Source of the DNA: Diphasiastrum complanatum
Taxonomy: Eukaryota > Streptophyta > Lycopodiopsida > Lycopodiales > Lycopodiaceae
Assembly (NCBI GenBank): GCA_029204225.1
Contig: CM055096.1
Coordinates: 60,800,957-60,864,956 of the forward strand
Length of the DNA stretch: 64,000 nucleotides
Reading direction: 5' to 3'
Under the pieces are notes generated by a model, which saw nothing but the letters and a program-made list of their open reading frames with translations, was not told the DNA's origin and made no database searches. The translations under genes and the position numbers were made by a program. Below, piece by piece: positions 50,182 to 62,151 of this stretch; the stretch's first letter is position 1; each line of letters opens with the position of its first letter.

Positions 50182-52048
50182 CACAAAATCCTCACACACA
50201 CACACACAAATCAACACACACACACACACATGCACACACAAACCATCACACACACACACATCACCATCTTTCACACACACACACACAAATCACAATACAC
50301 ACCCACACACACATGCACCCACACACCCTCTCTCAACCCTCTTTCCCCCTCTCTCTCACTCATCATTACAGAGGCAGTTGGATTGTTTACAGGGATTTTG
50401 TACCAGATGGGGATTGGGGGGGAACACTGCGAAGACCAAAGTTATGGTCTTCAACACTTCCCAAGCTTTCATGCAGTGCCAGGAGTTCACCCTAGATGGG
50501 CAGGCGTTAGAGGTAGTTTCCTCTTATACTTATTTGGGAATACTCTTTTCTGGTCCTACCTTTAGCATGCGACAGGCGGCCACCACCCGACTTGGGAAGG
50601 GACACTCCTCTCTTGTTCAGCTTGAGCGGTTCTGCTTCAGGAAGCTCATCAGAGATGCTCGTAGTAAGTGTAGACGTTTTGATACTATTGTCACCCCCAC
50701 TGCCATGTATGCAGCAGAGACATGGTGTACAGGTCTCTCGTCATCACACTGGGCCAGCATTTCATGATTACAGACCACTATGTTAGCTCGTATGATTCGG
50801 GCGAAGCCCTCGGTTCCACACGAGATCCTTCTTGTAGAGTTTGCCGTTCCACCCATTCAGATAGATGCCGCTTTACAGCTTATCGCATATATTCAGAGAG
50901 TCCAGGCTCTGCCCGATGCAGATATGAGATATACACAGACAACACTTGTTTCCTCACACTCACTTCATGACCAGGGCTATCGACTGTCGTGGTTCTCCCA
51001 GGCATCCCACTTCCTCCTTGAGTCATTTGGTATCCACATTACAGAGTTCCCCTCAGGTACTCATCAGTATATCAAGCGCGTCTTATATCGGGCATATCTC
51101 GATCATACTTGGAGGCGACAGCGTGGGGTTAAACCCGACTATTACTGGACTCACTTTATTGAGCTTGACATAGCAGGGTTCCCAGTTTTGCCACACTATT
51201 TGGACTCAGGGTTATCACACTGCTTCAAATTTACATTGGGACAGCTTCGCGTATCATCACATCAGTTGGCTATTGAGACTGGGAGATTCCAGGGTAAGCG
51301 GAGCGGATTTGTCAATTATGCTCCTTGGATGAGGTGGAGTCAGAGGAGAACTTTATCTTTAGGTGCCCGATATAGTACGAGATCAGAGGGAGATATCACT
51401 GTTTGTTCCGTGACACACTTGTCACCCTATGATCCCTCCTAGCCTATGAGGACTCTAGATGCGCTGCACTCATGATACGGGAGATGTTTATACTACGACA
51501 GGGCCTGTGTCAAACAACCCAACAGAGTCATGTTTCTCAGCCTCAGATCACTTCTTTCTTCTCTAGGAGGAGAGGACGAGACCTAGTATTTGATGATGAT
51601 GATGACTTATCTGCCCATAGAGATCGGAGACAGTGGCCCACACATACCCATGTTGCAGCACGAGCTACTCGACTTATCATGAGGAGACTTCTTCACCCTC
51701 CTAGACGATATCAGCGGCCATCAGTGGCCCTCCATGCGGCCCGTATTACATCCTTTTATAGCATCAGCAGGACAGGATTGGATGATAGTGTCATACCCCA
51801 CTCATGACTTTTAGCAGTATACATGCTCCCACATGTTTCATATATCATCACATCTATTTCAGTTCATAGCTTTAGATTTGTTATTTATGTTACCGTTTTG
51901 GAGACGTTTCATACGCTCCCATTGCTACCACATACTTGACATGTACATTTACTAGTCTTATATGCCTTTTGGCATGGAAAAGACATTAATAAAGCTTTCT
52001 CTCTCTCTCTCTCTCATGGGCGCGGGTTTGGGGAAAGACATTAATAAA

Positions 52049-52136
<88 letters not shown>

Positions 52137-55100
52137 GGGCGCGGGTTTGGGGTAGCGTTGTTTGCTGCCTCGCGCAAAAAAATTGCAGCATTCCGATCAG
52201 GAATGCTCCCGGATCTCGGAACCGTTCCGGAACGCAGCGCATCTATGTTTTTTACTAAGGGACTTGGTATTAATAAATTTGAGAAGTTTAGAGAACTTCT
52301 AGGAGTATTAGATAACAAAATAAACATTGAGGGAGAGTGTTAGAAATAGATGTTTATTTTATTCCTAATGTTTCTAGGCCATGCTTGCGTGCTATTTTAG
52401 GGGCCTATACTTTTCATATGTTAGTTAGAGTTCTATGCATGTAGTAGGGTGCTGGAGAGCTTAATTGGGCTGACATTTTTGACTTGATAATTAGTTTGGA
52501 CTTTTACTTGATAGAGGCACTAGATTCAGAAATTCGCATTTTGCTTTAGCGTTAGCTTTTAGTTAAGGTAAGACTAGAAGATTGTTATATAAGGGTGACT
52601 AGTGCCCATCTTTATATTCATTGTAGGCTGTAGCGAGCTTCAACCTCAGATCTCTCCTTTCTTGAATTATTTCCATAATTCTAATAATTTTTTGGTGTGC
52701 TACCGTCATTTTTGCCAAAAGGCATGTAAGACTGGAAAATGTACATGTCAAGTATGTGGTAATAGTGGGAGCGTATGACGTGTCTCCGAAATAGTAACGA
52801 AAACAACATATCTAAATACTCTGAATTGAAATAAATGCGATGAAATATGTAGGAGCATAGATACAACTAAATGTCAAGAGTGAGGTATAGCACTATCATC
52901 CTGTCCTGTCTTGCTGATGCTATAGAAGGATGTGATACGAGCTGCAGCATGGGGGACCTTTGGTAGTCCCTGACATTGTCTAGGAGGATGAGATCTGTGT
53001 CTCCTCATGATAAGTCGGATAGCTCGAGCTGCAACATGAGTATGATTGGAGTGCTGTCTCTGATCTCTATTTATGGGCATGCCGTCATCACCAAACTTTG
53101 GGTCCCGTCGGGATCTTCTCCTAGAGAAGAAAGAGGTAATTCGAGGCTGAGAAATAAAATGACTGCTGAGCTATGTGACATAGGTCTTGTCGTAGTAGGA
53201 ACATCTCTTGTATCATAAGTGAACGTAGCGGGAGTCCTCATATGCTATGAGTGACCGTAGCGTGATGGGCATGTCGCGAAACAGACAATCTCCCTCTAAT
53301 CTCTTAGTATATAGGTCACCTAAAGATAATTTGCTCCTCAAACTCCACCTCATCCAAAGAGCATAACTGGCAAATTTGCTCCTTGGAATACCATAGAGCC
53401 TCCCAGTCTCAATAGCCAGTTGATGTGATGATATGTGCAACTGTCCCAATAATCTAGAGTCCAAATAATGTGGCGAAACTAGGAACCTTGCTATGTCTAG
53501 CTCAATGAAATGAGTCTGGTAATAGTCGGCGGGCTTAACCCCCAGATGTCATCTCCATGTATGACTGAGATATGCCCGATATAAGATGTTCCGATAAGTA
53601 CAATTTATGTCACGAATATGACTTGTGTAGAGGAGTTGTTTTATACGCACTTTATCACCTAAATTCTCTCTCATCACACTCTCTCCCTTGCACATTCTCT
53701 CCCCCCTATCAATTATGATTCTCCCCTCGATCCACACTCTCTTCCCTCTTCTCTCAATACCTAAACCCGCTTCTCTCTCTCTCAATGAGGCGCAAATCAC
53801 CCTTGTTGTAAATCCTGTCGGAATTCAATGTGAACTAGAAGCGGAAACATTCACAATGAATTAAGTGATTAATGTTCTATGAACAATAAAAAATTATGCA
53901 TACAAGTGGAAGCAAAGTAGGATACCAATGGAGACAAATCTCTATACAAAGAATGTATGTACATAAGCATTGCCACTCTCTCTAGTCTCACCGGCCTCTT
54001 CCTCCCTCAGCAGAAAGAGAACGCCTACTTATACTACTAGAGATAGAGAAATCCAAAGGCCAATGGTTCCCAATGTGGAATATCCAAAAGCCAACAGCCA
54101 AGAGCCATGTGTTACATAGGAGAGGGTGTGGCTGGGAGTAACTGCACTTATGAGAAGAAAAGTAATTGTCGTGAAATTCAGTTTTACTATTATTTCTCAT
54201 AGTTGCATCCCTCGATCCGGAAAAAGATCCAAAAATTAGGGTTTAGGTTTTCTAAAAAGAAAAAAAAAAATTTACTTTATTTCTAATTTTTTACTTTTCC
54301 TTGAAAAAATATAGGGAAACTGTATAAAAGGGTGGAAATACGTCACTTTTATCAACATTATACTGCTAAACAATTGTGTACCAAGGAAAGCCCTTTTGGA
54401 ATCATGGGCTGTTGAAATGACTATCACTCTTAATGCCAGTTGGGTCCCAAACTCATGGATGATGAGTGAGGATAATAATGGACTTGTAAAAGGCAACTTA
54501 CTGGCCTACTTTATGAATATATTGTCAACAATTTGGAAACTAAGACATGGATAAATAAGCTATTTTTTTTCTTTAAAACTTGGATCCGGTAGGTGGTTAA
54601 AATTCAGCCATAAATAACTTGCAAACTATAGTTTCACTTCTGAATCAAATCCAAACCGGCCGATTCAAATCGGCTGGGGACCTGAATCGGTTCCAGTCGG
54701 ATTTGTTAGAAGTCACAATTTGTCCTATTTGTCCTTTAATGGAGATTCCTCTGTTGATGCTCTGACTGCGAAGTCCAGGTACCAGAAGGTACACCCTACA
54801 CGCCTGTTAGGGGTCATCAGAGTTTACTTTCTCCCTGGGTGGAATCTTCTCTAGAGATAGTATGGCGAGTACGAAGCTTTCTCCAAGCTTGGATTGCGTG
54901 ACTTCATGGGATTAATGCCATATTTAATGAAGTTGGGGCAATGTATATGGTTTTGAGGACCCAAGGAGCATTTTTTGACTTTTGGTCCATGTACTCAAGT
55001 TTGGAGAGGCCCAACTCATAATGGGGAGTTGGGGTCCATGGGGCAAGTGACCTTCTCCAATTAGCACTTGGCTGGCCAAGGCTTTTCATTTGCTATGGAT

Positions 55101-58100
55101 ATATTTTTGGAAAGTTGTATTGATATCCAATCTTTGTTGGTTATTGGCGATCTACGTGATTTCATAGATGATGGTGATATCTTGTTTCTCATGGAGACTC
55201 GCGAATGTTGGGGAAAGGATTATTGGACTTTCCCGGATACATATGGGAATCAATGTTTTAAGAGGAGGTCAAATTGATCATGCTTTGAGGTTGTGATACT
55301 GGGCTAGAGCGGGATGTTTTCATTGCAACATGTTGGTTTCCTCCAAAGACTTCCTTATATGCATAATGCTAATGAGACATGCGTATCTCCATATGTAGAT
55401 ATTGCAGTGAATGTATACATGCGACTAGAGATCCAAGAGTTTAAACAAATACAAGGCCAGGCCACACGCGATCAGTGTATTTCACCCATCCTTTGTGGAG
55501 CTCCACTTTGTCCTCATGTCTAGAAGAGCCCCATAAGGGGTGCAACATGTGGGCTACGACATGGATGGGCCGTGGAAGTAGTCCCATCTGGTCTCCCAAA
55601 TATGTAAGATCTCCTCCTTACAACTTGTTCACGATGGTCACCTCAGTTGTCAAAACATGAAAGTCAATCATACTTCAACATGGTCACTTGGTTGAATCCT
55701 TGCATCGTGTTCGAAATTGTCACATTAGTTGTATTGAAAGTCATTCATACTTAAAATTCTTTTGGACATCCCTGTCCAACTCCCTCATGGCGAGAAAATT
55801 GACTGCAGGTTCATACAATCAAAAGAGTCCTTTTCGGTTAACAATTTTTATTGCTCGAGATTTGCAAAATGGAGCATTCCAAATTTTTGCAAGTAGATTT
55901 CTTTTTAAAATCTGTATGAATGTGTGTGCCAGAATGTGTAGAAAATTTTGTAGCAATCCAAATTTTTGCAAGTAAATTTCTTTTTGAAATGTGCATGAAT
56001 GTGCGTGCCAGAATGGTGTTCCAGACTGTTTTATTTATGCGTTTTTTGGCAGGATTTAATACTGGACCTGACACATGAATTGTTCAGGGAAAAAGTTGAT
56101 CTAAATTTTTTTAGCAGCATCCATTGTTGTGGTTACGTTAAACAGAGATTAACAAATCATCTCAATTATAAACTCCTTCGGCACCTTCACAGACGCTTGA
56201 GTAGTCTCAGGTTTGTCCAATCGACCTTGATCCAATAGAGATGCAAAGCCTAATTGCCCTGTCCTATCTAAGCGTCTGCGTATCATGTCTTGTGAGATTT
56301 GGAATGAGACGCCCTCGGAAGGTAGGGCATCCTTAAACCTCTTGCACCAGCATCTAGTTTATTCACATCTTGGATAGCTACATCAATCAATCATTGAGAA
56401 GTCTTAAGGTCAGGATCAATTGTATTAGGAATTTGAAAGCTACGTGGCTTGCAGCTGAGAAAGTTTTGAAGTAGCACAAAACTTCATCGAAGTTCAAGCA
56501 GTATAAATTTATGATGTTTCTCTTAAATCAGCATTCGCTGAAATTTCATTAATCTGCATTATCTTTCTGCAACTGAAAACCTTCTTTTCTGTGCTAGATG
56601 TAAGGAGTTCAACTCCAATCAATCACATGAATGAGGACATACAATAGAAAACATACCTGGATAGTCCAACGCAACAAGTTTCAATCTATGCTCTATAATT
56701 TGTAATTATTATTCACGCGTATTTTATTTTCTCTAAAACATCAGTTTCAAATTGACTTCTTTTGTGGTTTATTCTCTTTCTTCATTCTGAACGTGAATTG
56801 TATGACGTGATATATTGGCCCAATCAACCTCCTATTTGGATCATGATCCTTCACGGTGGTGAACTGGAAACAATAGCACTTATTAATAAAAGAGAAAATT
56901 GCGGCAAGTTGAAAATAGTAGACAAAAAGGAACAAAAATGTTCTTCATACTAATGACAGAGTTCTATTGCTTATTCACAGTTTGGGTACTCTCTCTGGTT
57001 CAGTGAAGCTCAAAGATAGATTTCAAATACTGGATAGCTTGATTCCGTTTGCCTGTACAGCCAAAGTCTATTAACATCTTCATATGTGATCTCTTTTTCA
57101 TATAGCTTTGACAGGTCGTACATCTTATTAAGATGTGTTACTTTGGCGATTATGACTCAGCGAGAAAGTTTCTATCGTGACTAGTAGCTCTTAAATGATG
57201 ATGTGGCTTTATGAACTGGATCGGTATAGAAAAGACAATAGTATGTTGAACTTTCCCGTGATGCATGGTGCCAGATGCCAGCACTAAATTTATTCATCCG
57301 ACAGAAGTTAGAGTATGATGCTATTGGAGTCAGTTGCAAGGGTGTTAGTACATTTGGTGTTTGGTGAACTTTAACATGAAAATCTCATTTTCTGGATGAC
57401 AGGTTAGAGAAATGCCCAATGTGCTTATATTACCCCGAAGTGCAGAATACAGCGATGATGTATGGGCAGAAATTCGTGCTAAAGCTGTTTCAGTTCTTCG
57501 GTCTTATTTTGTTGATGGTGTGCTTCTTTCAAACACTGTCTCAGATGATGAGGAGGATTCAAATGATCCTTCATGGCTTGATGAAAAAGATGAGACTTCG
57601 GAGAAGGAAAATAGTATGCATGCTAAAGATTCAGAGCAGTGGTTTGAAGAGGCTCAAACAAGACCAGGAGTTTGCTCCAAACACTTGTATTTTCAGGCAC
57701 AAAATAGTCGTTTGCATTCCCAGGATTGCAGCATGTCACGGTCATCAGGTCATCGAACTAGCAGAAGTATTCATGGAAAAGGAGCAGGGAAGAAGGGGAA
57801 GAAAAAACTAGGCCGCCGTAAGTCCCAACAGACTACAGATGCTCTTAAGCTTTCTGAGAAAGAAACCAATTGGGTTGCTTTGCAGCGAGATGATCGTGAC
57901 TCAAATATTAAAAGGGAGGACACACTGACATCTATTGCTCGTTTCACATCACCAGATGATAAAAAACTTCAGCATGATGATGAAGTAGCTTCTAGTGGTG
58001 AGAGCACTGATGAGAAGGCACATTTCCAATCAGATTCCAGAGGAGGTTTTGGTCCTTGTTCTGCTTTTGATCAGTTGAAAGAAGGCCATGTGGTTGCCTT

Positions 58101-59560
58101 GCGGCCAGAGGGAGGAAGTGGATACTACGTTGCTAGGAAAAAAGGCTCTGGACGAGGATGGTCTTTGGATTTGATGTCGGATGTAACAACTCGAGATCCT
58201 GCAACTCAGTTTCTTGTTGTGTTGCACAATAAGGTAGTAGTTGTTAACTGGATTAGGAGCCTGCACTATGTATTACAATGATAGAAAGCAGCTCCATAAC
58301 CCTAACCAGTGAGCTCCACCCAATTTACCTGAAATTTCACAATATACAACTTGTCTATTTATCCTGCTATATCCTCATTGTGTGACTGAATGGTGTTGAA
58401 CTCTAGATTAAAAGGAGAGCAAAGGAGGTCTTTACCACCATGTGACTTATTGAAGCACAATTTAAGTCAATGTTTTGTGATATCGATAGTCAGCTATCAG
58501 GTTCTTTTTACTTATATGCTTTACATATAGTGCTTGACTGAATATTGTTGTAGGACCGTTTTGGCTTGAGATCTTTAGCAGCAGGGGGCAGGCTGTTACA
58601 GGTCAGTCATAGAACTTTTAGCTCTATCTTATTAATCTGCTTGTTGAAAAATTTGTTGGGCCTTCATTTGAGTGCTTTGGTAACTTTGGTAATTTTGCCA
58701 GTTTTAAATCTTTGATTTTGTTAGCAATAACTGCAACTGCTTTGTAGGGGTGCTACCAGTTTGAGGCTAAAGACGTTCTTTTGGTGTGTCCAATGTCAGG
58801 CAAATAAGAAGTCTGAGCTCTCTTTTTCAAACCATTCTGTTGATGTATGGGAAAGCTGGATGTTGGAGGGGTCAACACTGGACATGTGTAGAATTATACA
58901 CAGCAAATTTCGAGCGGTTAGTCTTTAGATGACTTCTTAAAGGAACCTTTATCTAAGATGTGTTCTGCTCAGTTGCACACTTGCACTATGTTCTAAGAAG
59001 AAACATCAATGTAAACCATCTTGGAAACCAGGATGATGACTGCTAGTAAATTATGTCTGTACTGCTGTATGCAATGCATTGGAGGCACTTTATGTTGGAT
59101 TTTACCTATAGTAGATTACCTAGCAACATGCTTATCTTTTCCAAGTTATTTCTTCCGCAACAACATGTTTGCTATTTAGTCTTAGCTGCACGAAAGGAAT
59201 CACAACTTACGGTGCATATAATTCAGAACCATTTCACACCACGACTACCGAACCAATTTAGTGTGTGTTTCATATGTGCAAGTTTATATTAAGATTCTAC
59301 CATATCATCAGCCTAAGATGTTCTATGATGTTGACATAGACAATTGGACCATAAACTTGTGATGTCTTTGAAGAGGACCTTACATGGTGCTGCATAGGTG
59401 AGCTACCTGCCTGTTACACGTGGAGAGGTTACTGGCGTGTCCTCAAACTAGAGTGCCACAGGATACATGGAGGATGTAGATGATATCTTTGTGAGAGCTA
59501 TTTTCTATACATTAAAGGTGAGAGCCTACTAGGAGCCTGTGCATACAGGCGCTAGAGGTG

Positions 59561-59597
<37 letters not shown>

Positions 59598-62096
59598 ACG
59601 GGCCATCTCCATAAGTGTGCGATTTTTTCGCTCGGTAACACCATTTTGTTGAGGCGTATAAGGAGTTGTCATTTGATGTAGAATTCTCTTCTCTCGAAGA
59701 AATGCATCGAACGTATTCTTAATGTATTCCCCTCCTCGATCGGTGCGTAGGGTCTTCAAAGAATGCCCAAACTGATTTTCCACCATTGCTAGAAAATCTT
59801 TGAAATGTTAAAAAACTTTAGATTTAGCCTTCGTAGGATATAGATCCATGTAAAACGGGAAAAGTCATCAATAAAAGTCACAAAATAGATGCCCTTTCCA
59901 ATGGATTCGGTCCTCATTGGACCACAAATATCACTATGAACCAAATCAAATTTATCAAGAACCCTTATAGTTCCATCAATTGGAAAAGGTTTCCTTTGAA
60001 ACTTTCCAAGTATGCACCCCTTCGCATACATGCCCTTTCGGCTGCTCAATAGTAGGAAAATCTTCTATCATATTAAATGTCTTCAGCTTCTTCAAACTTG
60101 CAAAGTTGAGATGCCCAAACCTTGCTACCACAATTCAGCCAACTCCAATGATTGTGATGTAGAAGCAAGAAGACATATAGAGGGAATTCGTCACTCGTAG
60201 GTATCCATAATGAATAAGCCAGCTGTAGGAAATAGAAGCCTAAGGATCCAGAATCTTAACTATTCAATCACACAAAGCATTCTCAAAAGAAAGAGAGAGA
60301 TGGCTAGAAACCCTCTTGTAGAAACTTGTGGACAGCCAAGGAGAATAGTCAATATTGCTTATAAATGTGTCTTATACAAATGGGATGCACACATATATAT
60401 AGTCCAAGATGACTATCTAACTTCATGACTATTGGCTATCCAACTACTTGACTGTTGGCTTTCCAACTACTTGACTATTGGTTGTCCAACTACTTGACTA
60501 TTGACTATCCAACTTTCTATAAGCTACATAGAAAGAATAAGGTACCTCCAATATGTCAAAGTTGGGGTACTTAATGTCACAATTAGGCCTAGTGGACCCA
60601 TGAGTCCCTACCAACTTAATTTCATACTAACTTAGCTAACTCTAAGTTTAGTAGGCCTAATATAATAAATGACCATGGTTACACAACTCTCGACCTTTTG
60701 TGTCAAAGTAACCTATGGTAATGTAAGCAATCCCATTTACATTCCAACACCAGCATGCATTGTTCCCGAAACAATAATCAAGAGAGATCTTTTAGGATCC
60801 TTGACAATTTGAACTCAACAACTAGTCTTTGCTTCAACATAGTTGAAACCGAAAGAAGATTTTTCTTGATTCCCGGAACATAAAGCACCTTCTTAATGTA
60901 CTTTTCTTCACCATTAGGCAGAATGATGGCTACAATTCCAATTCCATGAACATAATAAGATGCGTTATCCACACATTGTACCTTGCTTGCCTATCCCACG
61001 CACTTTTAGATGTCTTACAAGACCTAATATGAGGTAAGATAGATCTTTTCACAGCAAGAGCAACCATAGAATGTGCTTGTGCATCCCTTCTATCCCACTT
61101 CTTTTGTTCTTCCGAAGATGTAGAAGATGATGATGATGATGATTCACGAGGTGTAGGAGGTGCCAAAGACGGAGGCCTTTCCTCATCACCATTGACCAAA
61201 TCCCACAGCCCTTTCGCTATGAGAAGATTCTTCATCATGTAACTCCACAAGGAGTAGTTTGTGCCATCCAACCGATCTTCACTAAACAAAGCTTCCGATT
61301 CTTTAGCCATTACCTCCAACAGAATTTCAGCTTGTAGTAGATAGGAAAGAGAGCCTTTCCACAACTAAATCTACTCAAAAAATTTGCAGGAAGCAAAGTG
61401 TTGAAAGTAGGAGGACCAGATGTCTTCCAATCTGCAACCAAAGTGCCCAAAGGATAATGGAAAGATGGCTGTCTTTCTGCACAAAAAAACCAGCTTCTTG
61501 AAAATTAGGTTAGCTTCGAATGAAGCCTACACCGAAACCCAATTAAGAAGCCAAATAGTGTGATCAACACACACTCCAATAGGGCTGTTGAAAGCACCCT
61601 GCTTGCTGAGAATCTGCAAATCTCCAGCCACAAGTTGACCTAACCCTGAATAGGGTTTGTTGAATTTTGGGCGCCCTCCTACACAAATGCAAACCTGAAA
61701 ACAAAAACAACAAGATAAGGAGACACCACAACCAAAAATCAGTAGCAGATTTTTGGGCGCCCTCCTCCAAACAAATCTTGCTGAAAACTGGTTGCATAAA
61801 AAATCAGATTTTTGGGTGCGACAAATTGCTCCTCCAAGATCTCTGATGGGCACCCTCCTTCAACCTGAAAAGAGACAAAAAAGCTGATCCAAACTCCACT
61901 TGGAAAGATTAGTAGGATGCTGAAATTTCAGAACAAAAAGTAGAGAAGCTCCTCTTCTGGTAGGGCGCCAACATACAAGCTTGCTGCAGATCCGGTAGCT
62001 CTGATACCACGTAGGAAAGCAAGAGTCAAGTCACCAAGATCTAGTTATCAATCAATCTCCACAAGAAACAAGAGAGAAGAGGCTGGGCGCCCAACT

Positions 62097-62151
<55 letters not shown>

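Noticed and set aside
57419-57811. 130-codon frame overlapping AN exon 4 in another frame
   Set aside because: Shadow frame of the conserved AN exon, without similarity of its own.
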